This document shows positions 31,270 through 40,624 of a stretch of DNA of 64,000 nt, in pieces. The DNA comes from Neptuniibacter victor (lineage in GTDB: Bacteria > Pseudomonadota > Gammaproteobacteria > Pseudomonadales > Balneatricaceae). Position 1 is the stretch's first letter, and every line of letters begins with the position of its first letter. The stretch lies in contig AP025763.1 of NCBI GenBank assembly GCA_027943745.1, forward strand, positions 248,001-312,000. The letters are read 5' to 3'. The notes beneath the pieces were generated by a model. That model saw nothing but the letters and a program-made list of their open reading frames with translations. It did not search any database and was not told the origin of the DNA. The position numbers and the translations under genes were made by a program.

Positions 31270-31298
31270 ATTATTCATATTTGTTGGCCCGCTGTCAA
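31270..31298 (-). promoter_or_regulatory. Strong sigma70 promoter of rpsT
   Basis: Read on the - strand: TTGACA (31298-31293), 17-base spacer, AATAAT (31275-31270). The -35 is a perfect consensus. The transcript would start near 31263 and carry a CGGCG-CGAA-CGCCG hairpin (31253-31240) before the ribosome binding site. Confidence 0.75.
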
Positions 31299-31378
31299 TA
31301 AAACTACAGAAATTTTCTTGATGAAGCAGTAATATGCCCATTCTCTTGAGTGTAATTCATTAATTTTAGGATTTTTTA

Positions 31379-32944
31379 GTGTCTAAGGAAGCGACGTCGC
31401 CTAAAAAAGCGACTGGTTTACTACGTTCTAGTGCGATCGTTGGTGTGATGACGATGTTGTCGCGTGTGCTAGGCCTTGCTCGTGATGTGGTTGTTGCTAA
31501 TTATTTTGGCGCGAGCGGAAGTGCGGATGCTTTTTTTGTAGCGTTTAAAATACCTAATTTCTTGCGCCGGCTTTTTGCTGAAGGTGCATTTGCTCAGGCG
31601 TTTGTGCCTGTGCTTTCAGAATATCGAACGCAGAAAGATTTAAAATCAGTGCAGTTGCTGGTGAATTATGTCGCCGGTACGTTAGGAAGCGTGTTAATCG
31701 CTATTACTGTTCTCGCTGTAGTCGGCGCGCCGATGCTGACGGCTGTTTTTGCGCCGGGGTTTTATTTAGGGGATGAAGGGAAGTTTGAGTTAGCGGCAGA
31801 AATGTTACGTATCACCTTTCCTTACCTTATGCTTATCTCACTGACTGCGTTTGCGGGGTCTGTGCTAAATAGTTATGAGCGTTTTGCGGTTCCTGCATTT
31901 ACGCCCGTTCTGTTAAATATATCATTGATCTGTTCGGCCATTTTTTTAAGTCCTTTGTTTGATCCGCCTGTTTTAGCACTAGCTTGGGGAGTCATGATTG
32001 CAGGCGTTGTTCAGCTGGTATTTCAATTGCCGTTTTTAGCACGCATTCATTTGTTGCCGCGCCCTCGTTGGGGTTGGAATGATCCGGGTGTTCGGCGCAT
32101 TATGACCTTGATGATCCCTGCGCTATTTGGGGTCTCAGTAACACAGATAAACTTGCTCCTCGACACAGTGTTAGCCTCCTTTTTGCAAACGGGGAGCGTG
32201 TCATGGCTGTATTATTCTGATCGTTTAGCCGAGTTGCCTTTGGGTGTATTCGGAATCGCGATAGCGACGGTAATACTGCCTAGCCTGTCGCGTAAGCATG
32301 CTGAAAGTTCCAGTGAACACTTCTCCTCCACATTGAACTGGGCTATGCAGATGGTGATGTTGATAGGTGTGCCAGCTGCTGTGGCTTTGTTTGTGATGGC
32401 GGAACCTATGTTGATTACGCTTTTTCATTACGGTGCTTTGGCCGATCGCGACATCATGATGGCTGCGATGAGTCTCAGGGCTTATGCGTGTGGATTGTTG
32501 GCCTTTATGCTGATCAAGGTGTTAGCGACGGGCTATTTTTCTCGTCAGGATACCAAAACCCCCGTAAAAATTGGTATTCAGGCGGCGATTCTTAATATGG
32601 TTTTTAATCTGTTACTGATTGGTCCGTTTGCGCATGTCGGGTTGGCTGCAGCGACAGCGATGTCCGCTTTTTTAAATGCCGGTCTATTGCTGTATGGGTT
32701 AATTAAATCGGGCGTGTTTGTTTGGAGTCCTGGTTGGGGCAAGCATCTTGTGAGGATGCTGGTTGCGAATGTGTCGATGGCTTTTGTGTTGTTGTGGTTG
32801 ATGGAACGCCCTGAATATTGGTTGCAGGCAGGGCTTTTGACCCGTGTTTTAGATATGGCGATGTTGGTAGTTGTAGGCGGTGGTGTTTATGTCGTAGCGC
32901 TGTGTTTGTGTGGATTGCGGCCGCGTCACCTTAAGCATAGTTAG
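31379..32944 (+). CDS. murJ: Lipid II flippase MurJ
   Basis: MurJ/MviN (521 residues), an inner-membrane protein with about 14 helices that flips lipid II for peptidoglycan synthesis. Conserved segments are SRVLGLARDVVVANYFGASG near the start, FRRLFAEGAFAQAFVP-like sequence (FLRRLFAEGAFAQAFV) and the central charged motif region. GTG start preceded by TTAGG. Divergent from rpsT, as in Pseudomonas and E. coli relatives. Confidence 0.96.
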   Translation: MSKEATSPKKATGLLRSSAIVGVMTMLSRVLGLARDVVVANYFGASGSADAFFVAFKIPNFLRRLFAEGAFAQAFVPVLSEYRTQKDLKSVQLLVNYVAGTLGSVLIAITVLAVVGAPMLTAVFAPGFYLGDEGKFELAAEMLRITFPYLMLISLTAFAGSVLNSYERFAVPAFTPVLLNISLICSAIFLSPLFDPPVLALAWGVMIAGVVQLVFQLPFLARIHLLPRPRWGWNDPGVRRIMTLMIPALFGVSVTQINLLLDTVLASFLQTGSVSWLYYSDRLAELPLGVFGIAIATVILPSLSRKHAESSSEHFSSTLNWAMQMVMLIGVPAAVALFVMAEPMLITLFHYGALADRDIMMAAMSLRAYACGLLAFMLIKVLATGYFSRQDTKTPVKIGIQAAILNMVFNLLLIGPFAHVGLAAATAMSAFLNAGLLLYGLIKSGVFVWSPGWGKHLVRMLVANVSMAFVLLWLMERPEYWLQAGLLTRVLDMAMLVVVGGGVYVVALCLCGLRPRHLKHS

Positions 32945-33006
32945 CGGTCACGATATATTGCACGTTAAACACAGGCTTAGTGGTACTCGTTGGGCGTTAT
33001 CTGAGC

Positions 33007-33012
33007 TATAAT
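33007..33012 (+). promoter_or_regulatory. -10 box upstream of ribF
   Basis: A perfect TATAAT followed by a GC-rich discriminator (GCCGCG). The -35 region at 17 bases (TACTCG) is poor. It would start a leader of about 75 bases for ribF-ileS-lspA-fkpB. Confidence 0.4.
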
Positions 33013-33093
33013 GCCGCGTTTATTTTTGGCTAGTCGTTTTTTGCTGTTCTTGGGTAATAGCTTTTTGCTTCGGTCGTTGATTAAGAGTTCTTG

Positions 33094-34026
33094 ATGGAAT
33101 TGATTCGCGGATTACATAACCTGCGTGAAAAGCACCGAGGTTGCGTTGCAACGATCGGTAATTTTGATGGTGTGCATTTAGGCCATCGACAGGTTTTGAA
33201 ACAAGTGAAAGCAAAGGCTGAAGAACTTGGATTGCCTTCTGTGGTGATAACCTTTGAGCCTCAGCCGCGAGAGTTTTTTGCTGGCGATAAAGCGCCGCCT
33301 CGCTTAACGCGTTTTAGCGAAAAGTACAGATTACTTGCTGCCGAAGGCATTGATCGGCATTTGTGTTTGACCTTCAATGAACGCTTGAGAGCGATGACTG
33401 CTGATGACTTTGTTGAAGAGTTATTGCTACGTGGTTTAGCCGTTAAACATTTTGTTGTGGGTGATGATTTTCGTTTTGGTTGTGATCGTTCAGGTGATTA
33501 CAGCATGTTGCGAGCAGCAGGGGATAAGCACGGCTTTTCAGTCGTTAATACGCAAACGTTTTTAAGCGCTGATGAGCGGGTCAGTAGCTCGCGAGTGCGT
33601 AAGGCGTTAGAGAACAATCAGCTGGATATAGCAGAGCAGCTGCTCGGTCGCCCTTATGTTGTCAGTGGCCGAGTTATGCATGGGCAGAAATTGGGACGTC
33701 AATTAGGTGTTCCAACGGCCAATGTGCGCATGCACCGTTTTCCATGTCCGTTACGCGGCGTGTATGCCGTAGAAGTGGTGGGTGAAAATGTTCGTTGCAA
33801 AGGGGTTTGTAATGTTGGTTTACGTCCTACTGTAGGTGGCCAGCAGCCTGTTTTAGAAGCGCACTTGTTTGATTTTAATAAAGATATTTATGGGCAGTTG
33901 TTAACCGTTGAGTTTAAGCATTTTATTCGTGCTGAACAGAAATTTGATGGTATAGAACAGCTCAAACAGCAGATTTTTAAAGATATTGATGACGTACGGG
34001 CTTTTTTTGCCTGTGCCCGTAGTTAA
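33094..34026 (+). CDS. ribF: Bifunctional riboflavin kinase / FAD synthetase
   Basis: RibF (310 residues from ATG 33094). The N-terminal FAD synthetase domain has [14 protein letters not shown] (about 22-35) and VGDDFRFG. The C-terminal flavokinase domain has [11 protein letters not shown] and GVYAVEV. It produces FMN and FAD. A TTG one codon earlier is less likely. It is 16 bases ahead of ileS, the classical order. Confidence 0.97.
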   Translation: MELIRGLHNLREKHRGCVATIGNFDGVHLGHRQVLKQVKAKAEELGLPSVVITFEPQPREFFAGDKAPPRLTRFSEKYRLLAAEGIDRHLCLTFNERLRAMTADDFVEELLLRGLAVKHFVVGDDFRFGCDRSGDYSMLRAAGDKHGFSVVNTQTFLSADERVSSSRVRKALENNQLDIAEQLLGRPYVVSGRVMHGQKLGRQLGVPTANVRMHRFPCPLRGVYAVEVVGENVRCKGVCNVGLRPTVGGQQPVLEAHLFDFNKDIYGQLLTVEFKHFIRAEQKFDGIEQLKQQIFKDIDDVRAFFACARS

Positions 34027-34042
34027 TTCGGAACTTATAACC

Positions 34043-36862
34043 ATGACCGATTATAAAGTAACACTGAACCTTCCTGAAACGACTTTCCCTATGCGTGGTA
34101 ACTTGGCGCAGCGTGAGCCTCAGATGCTCAAGGGATGGCAGAAGATGGACCTTTACCAGAAGATACGTGAAGCCAGTGCTGGGCGGGATAAGTTTATTCT
34201 GCATGATGGCCCTCCATACGCAAATGGCGATATTCACATTGGTCACTCGGTTAATAAGATTCTAAAAGATATTATTATCAAATCTAAAACGATGAGTGGC
34301 TTTGATGCACCCTATGTCCCAGGCTGGGATTGCCACGGTCTTCCTATCGAGCACAAGGTAGAGACAAAGATTGGTAAGGCCGGTGTGAAGGTTTCGCATA
34401 AAGTTTTCCGTCAAAAATGCCGTGATTATGCGCGTAAGCAAGTAGAAGGTCAGAAAAAGGACTTTATTCGCTTAGGTGTACAGGGTGATTGGGATAATCC
34501 ATACCTGACGATGAACTTCGATACTGAAGCTAATATTATCCGTGCGTTGGGTAAAATCGTTGAAAATGGTCATCTAGTTAAAGGTTTTAAACCGGTTTAC
34601 TGGAGTGTGGTCGGTGGCTCTGCATTGGCAGAGGCTGAAGTTGAGTATCAAGATAAGACGTCTACTGCGGTTGATGTGCGTTTCTCTCCAGTGGATCAAG
34701 CTGACTTTGTTGCGCGCTTTAGTGACGCAGATTCTGGTGAAGGTAATGTCTCTGTTATTATCTGGACAACCACACCTTGGACCTTGCCTTCTAACCAAGC
34801 GGTTTCATTGAATGCAGAATTGGATTATGTGCTGGTGCAGCTCGATTTAGGGCAGGGGCAAGAGCGTATTCTCCTGGCTGAAGGGCTTGTTGAAGATGCT
34901 ATGCAGCGCTATGGCGTTGAATCGTACTCTATTGTTGGACGTTGCCAAGGTTCTGCGCTTGAAAAAGCGTTGTTACTGCATCCTTTTGCTGAGCGTCAAG
35001 TACCTGTAATTTTGGGTGATCATGTAACTTTAGACGCAGGTACAGGTGCTGTACATACCGCACCTGATCACGGTGTAGAAGATTTCGAGGTGGGTCGCAA
35101 ATATGGCATTGGCACTTTAAATCTTGTCAACGCTTCTGGCGTGCTGGGTGAAGGTGCTGGCGTATTTGCTGGTGAGCATGTTTATAAAGTTGACGATAAA
35201 GTTGTTGCGCTTTTACAAGAAAATAAAGCGCTCGTGCTTGAGCATAAGTTTCAGCATAGTTATCCACACTGCTGGCGTACCAAAACGCCGCTGATCTACC
35301 GTGCAACACCGCAGTGGTTTATCAGTATGGAAGAGAAAGGCTTAAAAGCTGATGCACTTGAGGCTATTAAAGGTGTTGAGTGGTTCCCAGGTTGGGGGCA
35401 AAACCGTATTGAATCAATGGTTGAGCAAAGCCCTGATTGGTGTGTTTCACGCCAGCGTACTTGGGGTGTGCCGATCGCTCTGTTTATCCACAAAGAAACA
35501 CAGCAGCTTCATCCTGATACCGCTTCTTTAATCGAGCAAGTTGCTTTACGGGTTGAAGAGGAAGGCATTGATGCGTGGTTTGATCTTGATTCTGCTGACC
35601 TGCTAGGTGCTGAAGCCGATCAATACGAAAAGGTCACAGATACGTTGGATGTCTGGTTTGACTCAGGTGTAACGCATTACTCCGTGGTAGACCAGAGAGA
35701 TAACTTAGAATTTCCTGCGGATATGTACCTTGAAGGTTCCGATCAGCATCGTGGTTGGTTCCAATCTTCTTTGAAAACCGGTATTGCGATCAAAGGTTGC
35801 GCGCCTTATAAACAAGTTTTGACTCACGGTTTTACCGTTGATGGTCAGGGCCGCAAAATGTCTAAATCAGTGGGTAATGTCGTTTCTCCTCAAGAGGTGA
35901 TGAATAAATACGGTGCTGATATTTTACGCCTATGGGTTGCGTCTACCGATTATAGCGGTGAGATGACCTGTTCTGACGATATCTTAAAACGTGCAGCAGA
36001 TGCATACCGTCGAATCCGTAATACAGCACGTTTCTTCTTGGCAAACTTGAGCGGGTTTGATCCTGCCAATGACATGGTACAGCCAAATGAAATGGTTGCG
36101 CTGGATGCTTGGGCTGTTGATCGCGCGGCGCGACTGCAAGACGAGTTGCTAGGTCATTATGATCAATACGAGTTCTTACAGGTATTCCAGAAGATCTCTC
36201 ATTTCTGTTCGCAAGATATGGGTGGCTTCTACCTGGATATTATCAAAGATCGTCAGTACACCGCGGCCACTGATTCCCATGCACGTCGTTCCGTTCAATC
36301 TGCGCTTTACCATATTGTAGAAGCGCTTGTACGTTGGATTGCGCCTATCTGTAGCTTTACCGCAGATGAGATTTGGGCAACGTTGGCAGGAAAACGTGCT
36401 GATTCCGTGCACTTGGATACTTGGTACCAAGGTTTAACTAAATTGCCTAAAGACAGCCCGCTGGATAGCGCATACTGGGAACAGGTAATGGCGGTAAAAG
36501 GTGCGGTTAATAAGCAGCTAGAAGAGCAGCGTAACGCAGGCAATATTGGCGGAAGCTTGGAAGCCGAAGTTACGTTGTATTGTGATGAGAAATTGCAGCA
36601 AGTACTTCAGCAGCTGGCTGATGAATTACGTTTTGTATTGATTACATCGCAGGCGGCAGTGGCGCCGCTTTCTGATGCCATGGATGCGCAGGTAACCGAG
36701 CTAGAAGGTTTGCAGGTACGCATTGTGAAAAGTGAAGCAGAGAAATGCCCGCGCTGTTGGCATTATCGCGATGACATTGGTCAAAGCGAAGCGGATCCAG
36801 AACTTTGTGGTCGATGTGTCGAAAATGTTAACGGTGAAGGCGAAAGCCGAAGCTTTGCCTAA
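34043..36862 (+). CDS. ileS: Isoleucyl-tRNA synthetase
   Basis: IleS (939 residues; E. coli 938), class I. HIGH at 65-68 in [14 protein letters not shown] at 605-609. C-terminal zinc module with [10 protein letters not shown] and CGRCVEN. The editing domain CP1 contains [13 protein letters not shown]. Start [19 protein letters not shown] at 34043 matches the family; an earlier ATG at 33986 would overlap ribF. The stop overlaps the lspA start by one base. Confidence 0.98.
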   Translation: MTDYKVTLNLPETTFPMRGNLAQREPQMLKGWQKMDLYQKIREASAGRDKFILHDGPPYANGDIHIGHSVNKILKDIIIKSKTMSGFDAPYVPGWDCHGLPIEHKVETKIGKAGVKVSHKVFRQKCRDYARKQVEGQKKDFIRLGVQGDWDNPYLTMNFDTEANIIRALGKIVENGHLVKGFKPVYWSVVGGSALAEAEVEYQDKTSTAVDVRFSPVDQADFVARFSDADSGEGNVSVIIWTTTPWTLPSNQAVSLNAELDYVLVQLDLGQGQERILLAEGLVEDAMQRYGVESYSIVGRCQGSALEKALLLHPFAERQVPVILGDHVTLDAGTGAVHTAPDHGVEDFEVGRKYGIGTLNLVNASGVLGEGAGVFAGEHVYKVDDKVVALLQENKALVLEHKFQHSYPHCWRTKTPLIYRATPQWFISMEEKGLKADALEAIKGVEWFPGWGQNRIESMVEQSPDWCVSRQRTWGVPIALFIHKETQQLHPDTASLIEQVALRVEEEGIDAWFDLDSADLLGAEADQYEKVTDTLDVWFDSGVTHYSVVDQRDNLEFPADMYLEGSDQHRGWFQSSLKTGIAIKGCAPYKQVLTHGFTVDGQGRKMSKSVGNVVSPQEVMNKYGADILRLWVASTDYSGEMTCSDDILKRAADAYRRIRNTARFFLANLSGFDPANDMVQPNEMVALDAWAVDRAARLQDELLGHYDQYEFLQVFQKISHFCSQDMGGFYLDIIKDRQYTAATDSHARRSVQSALYHIVEALVRWIAPICSFTADEIWATLAGKRADSVHLDTWYQGLTKLPKDSPLDSAYWEQVMAVKGAVNKQLEEQRNAGNIGGSLEAEVTLYCDEKLQQVLQQLADELRFVLITSQAAVAPLSDAMDAQVTELEGLQVRIVKSEAEKCPRCWHYRDDIGQSEADPELCGRCVENVNGEGESRSFA

Positions 36863-37386
36863 TGGAACAGGATTCCACCGTTGTAACGTCTAATAAACGC
36901 AGCTGCCTTATTTGGGGGTGGCTAGCGTTTGTTGTCGTAGTATTGGATCTGGGTAGTAAGCAGCTTGCTATTACCTATCTGAATTATGCAGAACCTAATC
37001 CTCTGTTACCTGTTTTTGATCTAACCTTGTTGTTTAACAAAGGCGCTGCGTTTAGCTTTCTATCAGATGCGGGTGGCTGGCAACGTTGGGTTTTTGCTTT
37101 TATTGCTGTTGTAGTGAGTGCTGTCTTAGTGGTCTGGTTAAAACGGACCGAGCGCCAATATTGGTGGTTAGGCTTAGCTTTATCGCTAGTCTTAGGCGGC
37201 GCTCTTGGCAATTTATACGATCGTGTCGTACAAGGTTACGTCATTGATTTTATCTCGTTGCACTATAACAACTATTACTTTCCCGCTTTTAATATCGCGG
37301 ACTCAGCGATAACGCTGGGGGCTATCGTCTTAATTCTGGATATGCTCTTTCTAGAAGCTAAGCGCAAACCATCTGAAGAGAAATGA
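36862..37386 (+). CDS. lspA: Lipoprotein signal peptidase
   Basis: LspA (174 residues), a four-helix inner-membrane aspartic protease that cuts prolipoproteins before the lipidated Cys. The catalytic Asp pair lies in NLYDRVVQGYVIDF and FNIADSAITLG; NKGAAFSFL is the family block. Its start overlaps the ileS stop (TAATG). BamD and the lipoprotein at 62268 would be among its substrates. Confidence 0.97.
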   Translation: MEQDSTVVTSNKRSCLIWGWLAFVVVVLDLGSKQLAITYLNYAEPNPLLPVFDLTLLFNKGAAFSFLSDAGGWQRWVFAFIAVVVSAVLVVWLKRTERQYWWLGLALSLVLGGALGNLYDRVVQGYVIDFISLHYNNYYFPAFNIADSAITLGAIVLILDMLFLEAKRKPSEEK

Positions 37387-37389
37387 TTT

Positions 37390-37818
37390 ATGAGTAAATT
37401 AATTGGTCCGGGTAAAACCGTTACTCTGCACTTTGCTATCAAATTGGAAGATGGTCAGATTATCGATTCAAACTTTGATAAGGAGCCAGCCACGTTTGCG
37501 GTGGGAGATGGTAATCTTTTAGAAGGATTTGAGAAGGCATTGTTTGGCCTAGAAGAAGGGGCTAAACAGACCTTGAAAATTTTGCCAGAGAATGGCTTTG
37601 GTATGCCAAACCCTAGCAATATTCAGAATGTGCCTCGAGGGCAGTTCGATGGAATGGAGCTTGAGCAAGGTTTGGTGATCTCCTTTGCGGACGCTGGTAA
37701 TGGCGAGTTACCTGGCGTAATATCAGAATTTGACGATAAGATGGTGGCGGTTGATTTTAATCATCCGTTAGCAGGGAAACAGCTCGACTTTGAAGTAGAA
37801 ATACTCAACGTCAGCTAA
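37390..37818 (+). CDS. fkpB: FKBP-type peptidyl-prolyl isomerase (SlpA family)
   Basis: A 142-residue FKBP/SlyD-like isomerase. The FKBP part starts GKTVTLHFAIKLEDGQIID and the insert-in-flap domain lies around NPSNIQNVPRGQF; it ends in NHPLAGKQLDFEVEILNV. It lacks the His-rich tail of SlyD. It begins 3 bases after lspA. In E. coli and Pseudomonas ispH follows fkpB; here a terminator and pilus genes follow. Confidence 0.93.
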   Translation: MSKLIGPGKTVTLHFAIKLEDGQIIDSNFDKEPATFAVGDGNLLEGFEKALFGLEEGAKQTLKILPENGFGMPNPSNIQNVPRGQFDGMELEQGLVISFADAGNGELPGVISEFDDKMVAVDFNHPLAGKQLDFEVEILNVS

Positions 37819-37833
37819 GCGACAAACACCAAG

Positions 37834-37859
37834 CCCGAATAAATTTATTCGGGTTTTTT
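37834..37859 (+). terminator. Terminator after fkpB
   Basis: A perfect self-complementary 20-base segment (37834-37853) with stem CCCGAATA / TATTCGGG, then six T (37854-37859). It closes the ribF-ileS-lspA-fkpB unit. Confidence 0.9.
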
Positions 37860-37978
37860 GTATTATTACGATCTTAGGTCTACCCTTTCCTAAGACCCCC
37901 CAAATGTTTGTATGGCGTATGTTCCCTTAAACGACTAATCTTATATATAAGAGAATTTTTATTTACTGGATGTAGGTA

Positions 37979-38542
37979 ATGTCTGTAAGGGAAAAAGGCT
38001 TCACGCTCATAGAACTCATGATAACCCTCGTAGTGTTAGGCATTTTGCTGCTTGTTGCAGTGCCTAATTTTGGTTCCTTTGTGGCTCAGTCAAGAGTTGA
38101 TGCTGTTAAAAATAAACTTGTCTCTAGTATTGCGCTTGCCCGGTCCGAGGCAATTAAGCGAGGATCTGCTGTTGCAGTGTGTCGCAAAAGAGCTGACCCA
38201 GCGCAGGACTGTGATGGTACTGATACCGTAGGTAGTAAAAATTGGTCAAATGGCTGGTTGGTTTTTCTTGATGATGACGATAATCAAATACCGGCTGCAG
38301 CCGAGATAATAAAAGTCTACGGTGAGATTGATGCCGCCTCTACTATCCAGTATTCGAGAGGCGATGTGGTCATTTTTGATAGTGTCGGATTACTCGATAC
38401 AGCCTCCGCGGGTGATGAGCTTTTTGCAATCGGGGATACTGGCGATGCTAATACAGGGGCGGGAATCTCCCTTCGTCCAACAGGACGTATAAGAATGTGT
38501 GCAGATTGGACAGCGAGTGCAGCAACATGCGCAGACAACTAG
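37979..38542 (+). CDS. Type IV pilus minor pilin, GspH/FimT family
   Basis: A class III prepilin of 187 residues. The leader MSVREKG is cut by PilD before FTLIELM, with Glu at +5, followed by the hydrophobic helix ITLVVLGILLLVAVPNF. A GspH/FimT-type beta domain follows. Position next to pilV suggests the FimU role in priming pilus assembly. The C-terminal region contains GRIR, matching the GRxR motif linked to DNA binding in Legionella FimT. First gene of the minor pilin operon. Confidence 0.8.
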   Translation: MSVREKGFTLIELMITLVVLGILLLVAVPNFGSFVAQSRVDAVKNKLVSSIALARSEAIKRGSAVAVCRKRADPAQDCDGTDTVGSKNWSNGWLVFLDDDDNQIPAAAEIIKVYGEIDAASTIQYSRGDVVIFDSVGLLDTASAGDELFAIGDTGDANTGAGISLRPTGRIRMCADWTASAATCADN

Positions 38543-39036
38543 GATTTAATTTAATAGAAGTAATGATTGCGCTGGTGGTGATCTCAATTGGGTTGTTGGG
38601 TATGGCCATTTTACAGATGACTTCGTTGCAGCAAAATCAGAGTGCCTATTATCGCAGTCAAGCAACACTGCTTGCATACGATGTAGTTGATCGCATGCGT
38701 GCAAACATGGATCAAGTTTCTGCGGGTAATTATTTTGCTGTGAGTGGTGCGATTAATAATAATTGTATTAATTACTCGGGATCAGCGTCCGGATGCACAT
38801 CTGCCCAAATGGCGTCGAATGATATTGCAGAATGGCAGGCTGTTTTAGCGACTGAGTTACCGCAAGGAGGAGGACGGGTTTGTCGTGGTACGACAACCGG
38901 TGGTGCTGTGGGTGCTCCTGCGTGTAATGCTGGTTTTACCGCAACGAACAGTCCAATACATGTCTTTGTATGGTGGAATGATGATAAAAACGTTTCAGGT
39001 GCAACGACCCAATTTAGTGTGAGCGTGGAACTATGA
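38527..39036 (+). CDS. pilV: Type IV pilus minor pilin PilV
   Basis: PilV (169 residues from ATG 38527). Leader MRRQLG cut before FNLIEVM; conserved ALVVISIGLLGMAILQM helix and the following QNQSAYYRSQATLLAYDVVD-type segment typical of PilV/PilI. The start lies inside the end of the upstream pilin gene (16-base overlap) and its stop overlaps pilW (ATGA). It is part of the priming complex with PilW, PilX and PilY1. Confidence 0.9.
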   Translation: MRRQLGFNLIEVMIALVVISIGLLGMAILQMTSLQQNQSAYYRSQATLLAYDVVDRMRANMDQVSAGNYFAVSGAINNNCINYSGSASGCTSAQMASNDIAEWQAVLATELPQGGGRVCRGTTTGGAVGAPACNAGFTATNSPIHVFVWWNDDKNVSGATTQFSVSVEL

Positions 39037-40088
39037 TCAATAAGAGACAATTCTATTCTCAAAAAGGCTTCTCGTTGATCGAGTTGATGATCGCTTTGGT
39101 TATCGGTTTGATTTTGATTGCGGGCGTCTTACAGGTTTTTGTCGGGAGTACTGTGACTTATTCCATGCAGTCAGGTTTATCTAAAATTCAGGAAAATGGT
39201 CGTTTTGCAATGTCATTTTTAGCGAGGGATTTGAGGCAAGCGGGCTTTAGTGGCTGTTCTGGCGAAAGTACGATTGCGAATACGTTAAGAGATGCCAGTG
39301 GGGCTTTGCCTAGTTACCTTGATTTCACGGCTTCTGTCGGAGGTGTGGATAATGTAGCAGGCTTGGTTTTAGGAACAAATACTGTTGCACCTGGGTCTGA
39401 TGTAGTTGAAGTTAGGTACGCTGATTCTGCAGGAGGCTGTGATCTTTCAATAGGTGATCATAATGCGAATTCAGCTCAGTTTAAGTGTCAGAAAAACCAT
39501 AACTTTGTAAAAGGGGATATTTTAGTTGTAACTGATTGTAAGACTACGGCCATTTTTCAACAAACTAATGTTAATAATAATGGAACAGTCGCTACTGTTA
39601 ACCATAATACTGGTAATTCAACGGACATTGGTAATTGCACAAAGTTCTTAGGCTCCCCTGTTAACTGCCCTACCGGTACGAAGTATGAATTCAACTCTGG
39701 TTCCGTATTACGGATGGTGTTTTATCGCTATTTTGTCGCAACTAATAGTCTAGGAGAACCCGCTCTTTTCCGCCAAAGTGTATCGAATAATGCAGGAGTC
39801 ACAGGCACGACTGCGGATGAATTGGTGGAAGGGATAGAGGATATGCAGATCCTCTATGGTGAAGATACATCAGGCGATGGTAATGCAGATTATTATGTGC
39901 CCTTTGACGAGGTGACCGATGACGATGACATTATTAGTATTCGTGTGAGTTTGTTAGTACGCAGCATTGAAGACAGTATTGTGCAGGGAGGACAGACACT
40001 TGCGTTTAATGGCGCTAATCCAACATTTAATGATGGCCATTTACGAAAGGTGTTTACCACGACAATTGCTTTGAGGAACCGCTTATGA
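39033..40088 (+). CDS. pilW: Type IV pilus minor pilin PilW
   Basis: PilW (351 residues). Leader ends in SQKG before FSLIELMIALVIGLILIAG; QENGRFAMSFLARDLRQAG is the family signature after the helix. The large C-terminal globular domain is normal for PilW. Overlaps pilV and pilX by 4 bases each, so the operon is tightly coupled. Confidence 0.92.
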   Translation: MINKRQFYSQKGFSLIELMIALVIGLILIAGVLQVFVGSTVTYSMQSGLSKIQENGRFAMSFLARDLRQAGFSGCSGESTIANTLRDASGALPSYLDFTASVGGVDNVAGLVLGTNTVAPGSDVVEVRYADSAGGCDLSIGDHNANSAQFKCQKNHNFVKGDILVVTDCKTTAIFQQTNVNNNGTVATVNHNTGNSTDIGNCTKFLGSPVNCPTGTKYEFNSGSVLRMVFYRYFVATNSLGEPALFRQSVSNNAGVTGTTADELVEGIEDMQILYGEDTSGDGNADYYVPFDEVTDDDDIISIRVSLLVRSIEDSIVQGGQTLAFNGANPTFNDGHLRKVFTTTIALRNRL

Positions 40089-40594
40089 ATATGGCTACAA
40101 AATTTCAACAGCGCGGTGCAACCTTAATTATTAGTATGATATTTCTTTTGATTCTTAGCATCATCGGTTTGTCAGGAATGGAGGTGACGGGCTTAGAAGA
40201 AAAAATGGCGGGTAATATGCGAGATAAAAACATGGCGTTTCAGTCTGCTGAAGCGGCATTAAGGGAGGGTGAGGATCTATTGGAAAACACAGTGATTTTA
40301 CCTTCCTTTGATGGCTCGAACGGTTTTTATGCGTTACCAACAAATGGTGATAAGCGCTGGGATATCGTTGATTGGACTAGTTCCGCAGCTGTTAGGAATT
40401 ATACGGGGCCAGGGTTTGATGAGTTATCAGCAGTATCCGCTTACTTGATAGAGGATTTAGCAACCGCATCGTCCAGTGACAGTCTTGAGGTGGGTGTCCC
40501 GGCAGATACAAAACGTTATTATCGGGTTACCTCGCAAGCTCGAGGGTTAAGCACCTCGGCTGAAGTTATTTTGCAAAGCGTATATAAACGATAA
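40085..40594 (+). CDS. pilX: Type IV pilus minor pilin PilX
   Basis: PilX (169 residues). Leader ends QQRG before ATLIISMIFLLILSIIGLSG; the +5 residue is Ile instead of Glu, a feature PilX shares with GspK-type tip pilins. LEEKMAGNMRDKNMAFQSAE is the family signature. It overlaps pilW and sits 30 bases before pilY1. Confidence 0.92.
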   Translation: MNMATKFQQRGATLIISMIFLLILSIIGLSGMEVTGLEEKMAGNMRDKNMAFQSAEAALREGEDLLENTVILPSFDGSNGFYALPTNGDKRWDIVDWTSSAAVRNYTGPGFDELSAVSAYLIEDLATASSSDSLEVGVPADTKRYYRVTSQARGLSTSAEVILQSVYKR

Positions 40595-40624
40595 ACCACA
40601 CAGGGAGTGTTTGAGGGTACTATT

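Noticed and set aside
37900-37978. Sigma54 promoter before the pilin operon
   Set aside because: TGGCGTATGTTCCC has a GG but no GC element at the required spacing, so it does not fit the -24/-12 pattern.
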